62,500 nt of DNA from Symbiodinium natans (Eukaryota; Sar; Dinophyceae; Suessiales; Symbiodiniaceae): contig CAJNDS010000406.1 in assembly GCA_905221605.1 (NCBI GenBank), forward strand, positions 37,501 through 100,000. The letters run 5' to 3'. This document shows, in pieces, positions 42,623-54,465 of this stretch. Within the stretch, counting starts at the first letter, position 1, and every line of letters begins with the position of its first letter. A program made the translations under genes and the position numbers. The notes below the pieces were generated by a model that worked only from the letters and a program-made list of their open reading frames with translations, searched no databases and was not told the DNA's origin.

Positions 42623-43290
42623 AACCAATAAACCAATAAACCAATAAACCAATAAACCAATAAACCAATAAACCAATAAACCAATAAACCAATAAACCAA
42701 TAAACCAATAAACCAATAAACCAATAAACCAATAAACCAATAAACCAATAAACCAATAAACCAATAAACCAATAAGCCAATAAGCCAATAAGCCAATAAG
42801 CCAATAAGCCAATAAGCCAATAAGCCAATAAGCCAATAAGCCAATAAGCCAATAAGCCAATAAGCCAATAAGCCAATAAGCCAATAAGCCAATAAGCCAA
42901 TAAACCAATAAACCAATAAACCAATAAGCCAATAAACCAATAAACCAATACACCAATAAACCAATAAACCAATAAACCAATAAACCAATAAACCAATAAA
43001 CCAATAAACCAATAAACCAATAAACCAATAAACCAATTAACCAATAAACCAATTAACCAATTAACCAATTAACCAATTAACCAATTAACCAATTAACCAA
43101 TAACCAATAAGCCAATAGACCAATAAACCAATAAGCCAATAGACCAATAAACCAATAAACCAATAAACCAATAAAACAATAACCAATAAAACAATAACCA
43201 ATAAACCAATAAACCAATAAACCAATAAGCCAATAAGCCAATAAGCCAATAGACCAATAGACCAATAAACCAATAAACCAATAAACCAAG
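42623..43290 (+). repeat. 8-base satellite (AACCAATA)n with block variants
   Basis: About 83 tandem copies of an octamer. AACCAATA fills 42623-42770, AGCCAATA fills about 42771-42905, and AACCAATA returns to about 43030. An AACCAATT block follows (43030-43100), then a mixed zone. Flanking DNA (42515-42600, 43290-43380) holds related AAACCATT words. The period of 8 is not divisible by 3, so all three minus frames stay open as an 8-residue repeat; these are not genes. Confidence 0.95.
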
Positions 43291-43621
43291 AAACCCATCA
43301 AACCATTAAATCATTAAACCGTTGAAGGATTAAACCATTAACACATTAAACCATTGAACCATGAACCCTTGAAACCATTAAGGCCACGGTTGTTGGGAAA
43401 CTGCGAAGATCTGCGAATTTGCCGGGACGGGAATCGCGCGTGGAATTCCTTTCGGCAATTCCTCGCCCCATTCGCAGATTGTGTGGCCGCGCGATGTGAT
43501 ACTCAAGGCCGGGGTACGGGATTCGGCAACCAAACGGTTGAGCTTGCTGCGGCTTGATGGTCGCACTGCTTTTCGGTCTCTTCACGCGCCCCACAAGGCC
43601 ACTGGTCTTTGGTGCTTGCAG
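43291..43621. other. upstream of the first recognised phosphatase exon
   Basis: AAACCATT-type words to about 43380, then unique DNA that should contain the N-terminal exon or exons of the PP2C gene. None was identified. Confidence 0.35.
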
Positions 43622-46600
43622 ATGGGCATGGAAGATGTGGCCACATAGTGGCTGCACACCTTTGTGCCATCTTGCCAGACCTCCTGGAGAAGGCCGTTCA
43701 GAGACTTTATGTTGTCGAGATCGACTTCATACTGCCAAACTCGAGGCTGTCCAGACCAAGCCTGTTGCCGATTCAATCAAGAACGCCTACGCTGCAGCCG
43801 AGGCGCGGGTGTGTTTCATATCCTTAGGTTGAAAGATGCCGTCAACTCCTCGCAAACGGAACTTGGAGAGAGTTCTTGCAGGAAGATTTGGAAGCGGCTG
43901 CAGCACAAAAAGGCTTCGATTTGGTTACGTCAGGAGAAGCTGGGGAGCCACCAGCCAAGCTCGCTATGTGACCGGTGTGTAACCATGTGGCACCATTTTT
44001 AGTTTTGCGTTAGCGATGGCGGTTTCCATTTTTCTCTCTCCGCCGCTCGACATGCGGGCCACCCCCCACCCCCACCTTGAACGTGATAGACCCGACCCCA
44101 GACCCTTGAGATTGCCCTTGCTGCTCACAACACGATCTCCGCACCGTTTAAACCGGTGCAAACAAAGAGTTTGCGGCTGATTGCTGCTCAACTATTTGTG
44201 TCGTGAGAGGTGGCGCGCCCACTTTGAGCTCTTGCCCCTTCGTCTTCTGTTCAAAGCAATGGTTTTGCGGTCCAATCCTTTTCGGCCCTTGCCCACGATA
44301 GGCGTGGCCCGGAATGGGTCCTTTTGCAGCGGTTTTCGTTGCCTTTGATTTGAAACCGAGAATCAGTGAGTGCCCTCACCTTTGATTTCTGCTCCACGCC
44401 TGACAGGTGCGCAACGCCTTCGTCGAAGGGGGAGCCCCTTTGTCCCTGCACCTTTTTGTGTAGCGCGTCTGAGCCCTTCGGTTTAGGTAGCCGGCTCTCT
44501 TGTCGTGTGCCCTCTTGGGTCGAAAGACCTGCTGCCACACTGCTGCCTGCGCCCGAACCCTTTTCGGTTTAGGTAGCCCATTCTCTGTTTCGGGTGGTTA
44601 GCCCGTGTGGTTGTGCCGTGTTGCTTCCATGCTTCGCACAAGCCGATGATGCTACCCGAGCCCCTTCGGGTTTAGGCAGCCCATCTTCTTTTCGGCTACC
44701 TGTGTGCCCCCTGGGGTCGAAAGGTCGATTTGTTTGCACGCGAGCCCTTTCCGGGTTAGGTTCTTCGTGCCTGTTTTCTTGTTTCTGTGCCCGGCGATCC
44801 GACTTTCACTTGTGGTGTGTGCTTCTGCGGACAAGCCTCTGAGGTTGCCTTGTTTGAGCCTTGAGTGGCCATCACTTGGTGACTCCTCTGTAGCTGCGCA
44901 CAGAGTGCAGATGAGACGATAGGGATCTTTTTTTTCTGGTTTTACACGATCCTGCACTTTGTCGCCGCGATTTCCGTACTCCAGCATCCTGCTGATCCTG
45001 TGCAGTAATTAGTTCCCTCGTTTATTGGGTCTTTGAGTTGGGCGAACTCTCATTTATCTACCCGCTCCGTGCGAAATGTTAAATCCAGCCCTACCTCGTC
45101 ACCGAAACCCTTCGGCTGGTGCTTTGGATGCTGGAGGGAAAGGAGAGTGGAGCCAGTGTACTGTTGAGTGTGTACCGGGTCATGCAGGGTCTGGGGTTGG
45201 TGTCTACAAGTCTATGAGCTGTCCTAGGGGGTGCGGTGAGAAAATGGAAATGGCCATCGCTAACTCCTCATTCAGGAGCTTCCGTTGCCACGGTAACGGT
45301 AACGGAGGAGGCAGGGGAGTTGCACAGCAGCTTGTTTTCGCAGCTTGCTGGCAAAACCCTGGGAAGGGTACATTCCTCGCATCGTGTGGCGACAGCCAAG
45401 CATTGATTGTCGACGTCCATCACTTAGTTTGACAGTCGCTCAACACAAGTGGGCAAAACACAACTTACAGCATGCGAGCTGAGATGAAGACTCGAAACAC
45501 AAGACTTTTCTTTTCGCTGGAAGTACACTTGCAACAAGAACATCTGTTGTCACTCAGGCGGGGGGAGGCATAACTGCCAGCCGCCAGCACAAGGCGCACG
45601 ACACAAAAGAGCAGCAACGCAGCTCGCAAGAATCCGAGCTTGTTGACAGTGGGCGGGGGGTTATGTTTTTCACAGCGTATCTAAGGAATCGTGGCGGCTG
45701 GCGGGTCAATCAAGGTCGAGCGTCCGCGCCGAGCTCAGCTTGGACACATACATGCTATGTAGATCAGGTAGGAAGCCTCAGGAGGCTTTAGAACCCGCAT
45801 GAATGCGTTCCAGTTTAAAGGTGTCGTGTTTGCCCTGGTGGTTCTGTCCAGTCCGGAAGGTTCTAAAGGTACGGCCCCGAAACATCTCCTAATTTCGTAC
45901 TGAACCTTTGTGCTATGCTGATCCCTGGCCTCCTGCCCATTCCATTATTGTCATCTTTCGAAGGTTTCTTGACAGATCAATTACACTCTGCGGGGTTGAG
46001 GCAGGGCGTTTGAGGCAATAACCTTCCAAGAGGGTTGCCGATGCGCATGATCTGAACAAACAATCACCTGGCCAGAGCTCGGATGCGCCTTCCTTTGCTG
46101 AGAAAAGCAACCTGTGGGCAATGCTGGAGCCCGTGATTCCATTTTGCGAGCACAGTATTAGACTCAGCTTGCTCTTGAAGAATTCCAAACATACCGTCGT
46201 TTCCGCGATGCGCACAAATTGACAATCACACCTCTATTTGACTTATATATAAATATATATGACCAGCCGCAGTGCATTCGCTATCTATGGTCACATCATG
46301 TCACATCCATGCCACCAGCCATACCACCACATCCACAGGAGAGATCCATCACTTCCCGGAGTCATGTGTTGATGTTCATAGTTGGGTGCCTGGGCAGGCG
46401 CTGCCGGAATACTGTCATGTCCCGCGTGTACGGCGGACGGTCATATGGTTTGGCCATGAGCAGATCATTCGGCGACCTTTGCGAAACTTGGCAAGTTTGT
46501 TTATCTTATCGAAGGCTTGAAGTCTTTTTGCTCTTTTTGCTCTTTTTGCTGCGTAGAGCTCATGCCCTCATGGCCCTCATGCCCTCTTGCTCTACTCCCA

Positions 46601-48546
46601 AGGATGCCAACGGCGTTTGTGACGGTAGGTCTTGCACCACTTGATGCACTAGGGTATACTAGGGTCATGTAGGACCCATACATGTCCATGAGCTGCACCT
46701 TGTAAAAAACAGATGTAGCAGTTTGTGAAAAAAATGGTGTTTGAGGTCAAGCGAGTTGGCGTCATTGCAGAGCCCTCAGTGTCTCTTGTTCGCCACAACA
46801 AGGCGGGGCGGCAAGTCGTGCACTCTCAGGTGTTCCCAAGGTGTCCAGACATATCGATTGGGGGAGTGGCTTTGAATGAGATGTTTTCGTGGCAGTCTGT
46901 CGTGAATTTCTGAATTGTAAATGCGACCAGTGCTACTTGTAGGCATGCATAGACAAAGATGTGGCGTGCCAACCCCCGAACGAGACGGCGACACGAGCAG
47001 ATGTGGTCTGGCACATCCTCAAAGTGGAAAAGTCTGGCTAAGACCAAGCCCCAAAATGGCGATATGGCCATCCCCAGAAGGAGATTAGATGTCAGCAAAC
47101 CGCACAAAATGAGATGCGCCAAAATGAGATGTGTTTAGGCCTCCCCCCTCCCCCACCACACAGACCTCCCCACATGGAGTCTTATGTGCGCTGCGGAAAT
47201 GATGCTTTTCTTTGTTCTGCTGTGAGATGTGGGACCGGGACCATGAGCGGTTGTGAGGGGAGGGCCTATTTTTGTGAGTCATGTTTTAAAACAGGGGGTC
47301 AAATTTTTCGGTTTTTCCTAGCAAAACCGTCTGTTCCCTTTGTATGCTGAGAGGAAATCCGGATGATTGGCTGATCGGCTCATGGGGTCAGTTAGTTGAA
47401 GGTGCGAGGGAAGCCCCAGAAGCAAAGACTCACTTTTGCGCAGAAACGATAGTTAGAATCCAGGTGGTCAAGTATTATCGGCAAACTTGCGGTTTGGGGT
47501 GAGTTGAAGGGGCGAAGGAAGGTTCAGAAGCAAAGAATCACCCTAGTGCATGCAGAAGTGATACTTTGATTCCGGGCGGTCAAGTATCGCTATCGGCATT
47601 CTAATTTGGGGTTTGGGGTCAGTTCAAGGGGCGAGGGAAGGCCCAGAAACAAAGAGTCATTATGAGCAGAAAAAGTAGCACCAGAAACAGCACAAGTGCG
47701 ATACAAGACGCGATCATTCCTGGCCATTGTTCCTGCTTTTGCCCGTGCTTTTGCTGGTGCTCCTGCTTGACCTAGGACGATGTAGGGAGGTGGGTTAGGA
47801 CATCATGAAAGGGGTTCATGGAGCCGCGCTACCATCAAAAGCAGCGCATGCAGAACCAGCGCCTGATGAGCCTGATGTTTGCCACAATTGCCACACCAGC
47901 TAGGCTCTGATCATTCTGGGCAGCGACGGTTTGTTTGAGTTCTTGGCTCCCATCGAGGCACAGCTTTGATTCAGCAGTCGGATATCAGCTTGCGGTACAT
48001 GCGGTACGTCTTCGCCCAGAGGCGTTAGCAATTCTGCGGAGCACGCGCAAGGAGGCGCTGGCATCAGCGCTTGTGCAAGAAGCACAGTCGCGCTGGGAAC
48101 GAAACGAGGTCGCATGCATCTGACTTGCGGAGACGTGCGCCGCATTTTGTAAGCTGCGCACAGTGTTTTGCGCCCAGGCTGGCTTGTATTGTGACGACGT
48201 CAGTTGCCTCCTGGTGGGACCTGACTCTGTGTCGGACTTCTTGAACAATCCGCGGGTTCAGCAGTTTGATGCTCAGAGCCGTCTCAAAAGCAGCATCGTT
48301 TGGGGGGTCGAGGAGACTAGGTCTGGCAGTGGCGTGATTTGGGATTGCAACATGTTGCAACTGTTTGCTTGTCTACCGTGCTAGGCATTCTACAAACCTC
48401 CAAGCTTCCTGAACTACCTGGTCCATCCCGATCCGTGCAACTCAACTTTCACAACGCATTGTTGCACCGATCCATTGCCAAGGCCCACGCTGTTGGTGAA
48501 CCCCTTCGGGGCTGAGTCTTATGACGGTCCTGTAGGTGCTTACTAA
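43622..48546 (+). CDS. PP2C-family Ser/Thr protein phosphatase, multi-exon
   Basis: Metal-dependent phosphatase of the PPM/PP2C family. Exons seen: 43622-43692 (DGHGRCGHIVAAHL, metal-binding Asp), 43746-43802 (ADSIKNAYAAAE), 43882-43933, about 45276-45430 (GASVATVT; then, in another frame, TFLASCGDSQALIVD), about 46415-46495 (YGLAMSRSFGDL), about 46735-46790 (GVIAEPSVS), 47904-47957 (LIILGSDGLFEFLAPIE, metal-binding Asp), 48022-48108 (ALASALVQEAQSRW), from 48178 (CDDVSCLLV), and a probable terminal exon 48385-48546. This is the canonical PP2C motif order. Where resolved, borders are AG/G acceptors with GC, GA or GT donors. The N-terminus with its RxxMED motif is missing, and the joins between 45 and 47 kb are unresolved. 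Substrate and location are unknown. Confidence 0.85.
44010..45275. repeat. inverted-repeat pair flanking GAGCCC-TTTAGG array in a PP2C intron
   Basis: The segment 44015-44110 reappears in inverted orientation at about 45185-45265. Read on the minus strand, the left copy gives AGGGTCTGGGGT, AAAATGGAAA and GCCATCGCTAAC; the right copy has the same three blocks on the plus strand. Between them lie repeats of GAGCCCCTTCGGGTTTAGG type. The whole lies in the intron between 43933 and 45276 and may be a mobile insertion. Confidence 0.5.
44465..44790 (+). repeat. ~90-110-base repeat with GAGCCCTTCGGTTTAGG hairpin core
   Basis: Four copies of CCGAGCCC-TTCGG-GTTTAGG followed by TAGCC and CATTCTCTTTTCGG, at about 44470, 44548, 44658 and 44740. 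CCC-TTC-GGG can form a small stem-loop in each. Another CGAAACCCTTCGG lies at 45101. Confidence 0.65.
47380..47690 (+). repeat. ~117-base tandem repeat, three copies, in a PP2C intron
   Basis: Copies begin near 47382, 47498 and 47616. Each has GGGGTCAGTT, GGCGAGGGAAGGCCCAGAAGCAAAGA, GCAGAA and GGTCAAGTAT in order. Divergence is moderate. Confidence 0.75.
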
Positions 48547-48880
48547 TCAGACAAATCGTTGCTGATGAAGCCTTTCGGTGCTAGAATGTAGTGAAGACCT
48601 GAGCGGCACCTGATGACCTCATCATCAGGCAACAGCAAAAAGTTCAGTTGATTTTCGTGTAGCCGTGCATAGTTATGTCCTTTGCCGAGCCCATCAGCCG
48701 ATCTGCAATGGCTTGCGTAGGCTGGCCACAGTCCATGCAAAGTAGCATTTGAAGTAGCTTCTGACAGATTCTGACAGCTTGTGTATTCTTCGTTTCCTCG
48801 TTTTTGTGTGTCACATTGTGCCACGGTCACAGGCTGCTCAGACTCTCCCCAAAAACGTAGAAATCTTGACATCGTGCAGC

Positions 48881-49966
48881 ATGCGCAGTCGCTCTGTTCG
48901 CGCTTCTACGGTGCCTATGGTGTCTATGGTGCCTTTGGTGCACCTGTGCAATTCCCTTCTCTGGTGCGTACGAGCGCACGCAGCGAACGAGGGCGGCTTG
49001 GCAGATCCACAAGGCGTGCTGCCCCTTGAGCTCGCCGCCATGCGACAGTCGGTCTTTCAGCACTTATCGAAGGCTTTTAAGCAGGAACGGACTTCGCAGT
49101 CTCTGGCCATGGACAGGATTTGGGCGGCAGTGCATGAGCTTGTAAACAAGCTAACAGACGCTGCGTTGAATGAGGGTCTGAGCTTGGCAGCGATCCGAAA
49201 TCTCGCGTCTCTGCGTGCGCTGAACGACATCGGTCTGCTGGAACAGACGGTCGCGATTCCGCTTCCACAGCCAGGTGCCAATCGTGCCAATCAAACGTCG
49301 TCTGTTTGCACGGACTTGCGGTGGGTAAACAGACTACTTCCCCGAGGAGATCGTGCTGCTGTAGCTCTTGGACATATGCTGCTGTCTTGGGTCATGCTGA
49401 ACAGCCTAAGAGCGGACAGAGATGGTCTTGTTCGCATGGAAAGCACTTCATCCATCACTCAAGCCTGGTGGCTTTCTCAGCAAGCGAGTTCTGCGACTGT
49501 ACGCCAGATCTGTGAGGTAGGCTTCAATGGAGGGCATTCCGCATGGGCCATGCTGGCAAGTGCACCGCCAGAAGCACAAATGGTGTCGTTTGATTTGATA
49601 TCGAAATCGTACACTCGTTCATGCCACCGAGTGATACGATCAGTATTTTCACGGAGGCACAGACTGTTGGAAGGGTCTTCAAACGTTTCAGTTCCCCACT
49701 TCATATCTCAAAACTTGGCACACAAATGTGACCTGATTTTCATAGACGGGAGCCACACCGAAGCAGATGCGGCCGCAGACTTACTCCACATGTCATTGCT
49801 GGCCACAGCCGGAAGTCTTCTTGTGATGGATGACATCGGTTGCACATCCAGCTTTTGTCACGGGCCCACCGCTGCATGGCACTCCTTCATATCAGCTGGC
49901 AGAGTCTCGCAACTCGGATGCCAAGAAGAGTCGGAGCGCAGATGGTGCTGGGGTTTGTATATATAG
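48881..49966 (+). CDS. class I SAM-dependent methyltransferase (Methyltransf_24-like), intronless
   Basis: Transfers a methyl group from S-adenosylmethionine; substrate unknown. The frame is open from 48779. I prefer the Met at 48881 (361 residues) because it gives a short basic start and a hydrophobic stretch (residues about 10-30, ending RAHA/ANE) like a signal peptide. The SAM-binding fold starts at about residue 211 with ICEVGFNGGHSAWAM (motif I), then MVSFDL (about 237), KCDLIFIDGSHTEADAAADL (from about 282) and LLVMDDIGC (about 313), followed by the family's late TAAW. It begins 335 bp after the PP2C stop, on the same strand. It has no intron, unlike its neighbours, so a retrocopy or a transferred gene is possible. 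Confidence 0.85.
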   Translation: MRSRSVRASTVPMVSMVPLVHLCNSLLWCVRAHAANEGGLADPQGVLPLELAAMRQSVFQHLSKAFKQERTSQSLAMDRIWAAVHELVNKLTDAALNEGLSLAAIRNLASLRALNDIGLLEQTVAIPLPQPGANRANQTSSVCTDLRWVNRLLPRGDRAAVALGHMLLSWVMLNSLRADRDGLVRMESTSSITQAWWLSQQASSATVRQICEVGFNGGHSAWAMLASAPPEAQMVSFDLISKSYTRSCHRVIRSVFSRRHRLLEGSSNVSVPHFISQNLAHKCDLIFIDGSHTEADAAADLLHMSLLATAGSLLVMDDIGCTSSFCHGPTAAWHSFISAGRVSQLGCQEESERRWCWGLYI

Positions 49967-50006
49967 GGCCCTAGGATAACACTAGAAAGCAAAGTGCCGA
50001 CAGACG

Positions 50007-50324
50007 ATGTTTCGCCGTGTGCAACTTGCGCAAAGATTCGAAAAACCCAAACGGCGTGCAAGTCGCAGCTTTGCTGCTGAATTTCCTTCAGGTTTGCGTC
50101 GTCTGGTATTGCTCGAGCGCGTCCTTTCGCGCAGCTTCATGGTGCATCCAATTGCATCCAAGATCGCGACAAGCCGAAATCAATTGAATGTGTTTAGCGG
50201 GCGAAGCTTGCCAATAAACCAAGCCAGGGAGATCCAGCTAACGCAAACAATGACCTTGCGCGCCAGCAGGCACTCGATCTGCACCATTGCTGCACCTTTC
50301 GTGGTGTTCGATGTCGTTTGGTGA
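50007..50324 (+). CDS. hypothetical short protein
   Basis: A 105-codon frame starting 40 bases after the methyltransferase stop, on the same strand. The start is Arg/Phe-rich (MFRRVQLAQRF, then RRASRSFAAEF) and could be an organelle-targeting segment. No domain recognised. It may equally be 3' untranslated sequence of the methyltransferase gene. Confidence 0.25.
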   Translation: MFRRVQLAQRFEKPKRRASRSFAAEFPSGLRRLVLLERVLSRSFMVHPIASKIATSRNQLNVFSGRSLPINQAREIQLTQTMTLRASRHSICTIAAPFVVFDVVW

Positions 50325-53300
50325 AGTGTGCATAATGACCACGAAGTTGTTCACGGTGTTGCATGGTTGAGCCACGACGGAATGTATTCTCATGTGGGTG
50401 CCTGTGGTCAGATGGATGTTCAGAGCAAGTTTAGTTAGTGCTCCTGCGCGGTGCGCATGGTCTATCCACGCCTCACCACTCCTGACTTAGAGTTAATACC
50501 ACTGTTGTTATTATCATGAAAGCATGCTGTATTCTTTGATTGCAATCCGGTTTAGACCTGAACTAGCTGGTATTCCAAGTTTTGCGGGCACAGTTTATAC
50601 TCCAGTTCTTCGCGTACCCAACGAAGGGACAACACAGAGTGTCGTATAGGTGTGGTGATGGTGTGCGAGTGGGTACAGGGCGGCTGCTGTACTTGTAGTG
50701 CTGGCGGTGCAACAGATGCGTCATGATGCGTCTGTGTGGCCGATCTGTGGTTGGGGTTTAGGTGCACGCCTGCAATGCCGGGCCGACTACCCTCTTTTTT
50801 GTAACATGCACATGCGCAAGGAAATGAGCCCACACATATCTGCATGTGCGTACGATTTCGTGCTTGGCTCGAGCATTTCTCACATGACAATGTCAGGAAG
50901 TGAACATGGAATATTGCTCGCAAGAAGCATTCTGCACACTCCTTAGCTGTCAACGAGGGCCACGGCGGCACCGCTGGGGGTTGAAATCGAAGCTTGTCCG
51001 CCATCGCAGCCCAAACGCGGGCAGAGCTGCAGAAGAACCAAGCCCGTGATGTGCGACAGATGTAGGATGATGTAGGCTTGAAAGAGTTGCGAAAGCCTTA
51101 CGATGATTGGAGATGTCTTGAGGTACTCGCAACCCGCAGAGGCGAATTGGGGAGCGAACGGAACTCAGCGTTTGCCGGTGGCTTTGTTTCATGCGCCGTC
51201 TTTATTCCTCTATTTCTTCGGGGGTGCCAACATCCTGCCACATTCTTCCCTGATGACGTCCTCTGCCAGAGGGGATCCTTGCAGTCTCGGTGGTCCGAGA
51301 AGGACTTAAGGTGAATCAAGGCAAACTATAGTTTGTGTTAGCTTTCTGTTTTATGATTGTGGCTCACTTCTTTCCAAGAGTTTCAGTGGAAGCTCTGGCA
51401 GCAGTTCTCGCTGACAAGGTTCCTTCTAGTTTTCTAGGGGTTACAAAGATCAACCTCATATAATCTTACATATTCTAGTGTTCCCAGCTGCGAAAGTCGC
51501 AGTTGAAGGGTTCGGGAAGGATATCATCCATGTACATCTATATACATCTGCAAAACGTGGTGGGGGAATAGGTATCGTCCTGCACAGTGACCAATTTCGG
51601 CTTGTTCGTGCATAGATCAGCCAACAAGCGTTTGCTCCAGAAACACGGTTTCATGGTGGGCCAATTTGCACTGGCGTACTGCAGAAAGGCATGTCTAGGC
51701 CAAGTCAAATGAGGTGCCGTGCGTGCATGTTAAAAAGGCTGTGAGGAGAGAACGAAAGCAGTGCAAGACAGAATGAGAGCAGTATAGAAAGAAGAAAGAG
51801 AGATAAAGTTAAACATGCAGAAGAGAGAACGAACGAACGACAAAAAGAAACCAATGCATGTAGGACAGGCCAGAACGAGAGATGTACCAGGCTGCGCCAC
51901 AATTCTTAACTCCCAGTTTTGTTGAAGCCATGCGGACTTTTTCGCACAATAAAGTGAAAATACAAAAAACCCACAGAACAGTTGAAGGTGTCAATGCCAA
52001 CAACAAGTGCCATCTATTAAATCACTGGCAATCCCAACACAAGACAAGCAAAATCAACGCCATCATTATTGAGAATGGCAGCTCTAATCAACTTTTCATA
52101 CATAAGGTTTATGCCAGCTTTATGCAAAAAGTCATTCGCATCCTTTCGAAACCTTGTCATAACGAGCTTTGTGCTTGCAAATGGGAGGTGGGGCGCAGCC
52201 ACCCGTCCCCGTCCGCGTGTCGAAGTTAGTCCGCAACAAAATGGGTGGAGGGATTGGGCCTCCTGCGCGTTTTTTCAAGCCTTGCAAGTTTGCTTCAGGG
52301 AGCATGAGACCATCAAGAGGTTTGCATCGAAAGGCAGACGCGTCTTTTTCGTTACAACCCTTCCGCTTGCATTTTGTAGCGAAACAATTCGGTTTCGCTT
52401 ATACAGTGCAAACAAAGCCATCAAAACCTTGCAGAACAAACAAAGCAAGGAACAATCAAGATCCGGTCTTCAGAAGAGAACGAAGGGGAGATGATGGGAG
52501 ATGCATGCAGTTTACTCACAAGCTGACATAATCAAGGAATCGCCGTATGTGTGATCGTTCGCCATGTGCGAGAGAAGCGCATCGCAATTGAAAGAAGAGC
52601 AGAGTAGTGCAGAACATATTTCACCAGACGGAGTTGCGGATTTGCCCCGGCTGCAAGGCCAGCTCCATACATGCTGCAAATGGTGCAAGTGCCTGTCATG
52701 GGCAATTCAGGCAGCCGGGGCAGCGGCGTGGTTTCTTATGCCGTGATCTGTTGCGATGCAGGAGGTACACAGTTCTCCAACGGTCAAATCAACGGTCAAA
52801 TCGACCCGCGGTTTGGCACTCTGCTTGTGAGGTGCAGAAAGTGGCAGAAAGCCCACCACAGCTTCCTGCGGTGAGTGCGCTACCCAGGTCGATGTCTGTC
52901 GGCTTTTCGCAACCAGTGTGGGGCCAAGCCAGCAATCACAGCTTACCTGCAAACATGGCACCAAGTTCTGAGCATGGTCAGTGCGATGCGGAAGACCTTG
53001 TTTTGGTGACGGGGTACAGGGCCCGGGCGAACACAGCAGTCACGTTTGGGTGTTTGGTGCTAGAGTTACACAGCCTTATCAAGGCCTTTATCCATTGAGA
53101 ACTCGGTAGCTGAGGCATTCTACGGGCGCGTTCCGGGAACCGACGTCGATCGCAACGACCCTTCTCTCAGCAATCTGGTCATGAACACAGGGTCGTGGAC
53201 CCGACTCACTCGATTTCTGAGCACCCCGTCCATTACAGCATCTTGGAATTGACTCGCAGTCGGCAAGGTTTAAATATCCGGGCGACAACATCGTATTGGT

Positions 53301-54465
53301 TGCTGGCCAGTATCGAGAGGCCAAACCTAGCATTTTGTGCACAGTCTGTGTGATGCTTTTTGCGATCGGTGAGATGGTATCTGGTTGTCAGACATGACAA
53401 CACGAGTCAACATGATGCTTTCAGGTGTCCACAGTGACATCACTGCTAATGCTTCAGGTGCGGCCAGTTCTGGGACAAGCAACTGCTGCAGGCTGGCAGA
53501 TCGTACAGCAAGTCAAGGGGTTTACTTCATTTGGTGCAAGGTCGATTTCACTGCGAGCCAGTCAAGCTCTCAGAACAGCTTATCTGGAGGCCTTGCCCAA
53601 TTGAAGGAGTGTCGGTGAACATGTGCAATCTTGAGATGGTTTCATTGACCAACCAAAGCCACTGGGTTTTCAGAAGAAGAGCTTGAGAACCGAGCCACGT
53701 TCTGGACTCTGACACTGAACAGCCAGCGGTCCAGATTCGAGAAACTACAAGCCACAGACTGCAGTCTCAGGGTGTGCAGAAATGGAGTCCGTACACTGGC
53801 ACGGGAAGGATATCAAGACAATCAATCAAGCCCAGCAAGACACGTCCAGCGAAACACACGGAGCAATGCCAGATGATGACATGCAATCCTCTGATCCATC
53901 GGTAACCGAAGAAAAACACATCAACCGAATTATCGAGTCCAACATGGCTCAGTCGACCTATCAGACGACAACGGCCAGTTCGTAGGCCGCTGCGCATGAC
54001 CAGCAGATGGCCGATCTACAATCCTTATTCCGAGCATCATTCCACAATGTGGCAGTAATCATGTCTGGCTGCGACTCCCTCTGATGTCATCCCTGCTGGC
54101 GACAAAAGAAACCCTCCGTACTCGGCGCCTTCATTCAACGCGACGGAGGGACGGTTTCGGGAATAGACGCTTCATGGTGGACACCATCACGGTTGGTAAC
54201 ATGAAATCTTATAAAATCCGCTCAAGGCCGTTGTACGTAGGATGTGTACCGCGCTGTGGAAACTCTTATTGTGCGATTACGAAAGGTGGTTACTGCACAG
54301 GCTTGGCAGATCTAGCAAAATGACCGGGTACTGGCACATCTGCAAGGCACAAGATGCCCGCTAGTGACTAGTGCGCTCCAGTGGTCAACATTTCTAATAT
54401 GTAGGATTGGTGGAGTTGAGCGTGACTCTGAAGTGCAGGTTTCGGTGTCAGGCTTCCAAAGCTTC
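50325..54465. other. no firm gene; scattered coding hints
   Basis: Plus-strand pieces that read like protein include ICPGCKASSIHAANG (52634-52680), AEAFYGRVPGTDVDRNDPSL (53114-53175), and a small acidic frame at 53782-53985. Exon borders were not resolved and no family is recognised. An AG-rich purine stretch lies at 51770-51850. Confidence 0.3.

Noticed and set aside
42521-43301. Membrane-protein-like frames of repeated LLVYWFIG
   Set aside because: They are the octamer satellite read in each minus frame; all three frames stay open, which is a property of the repeat.
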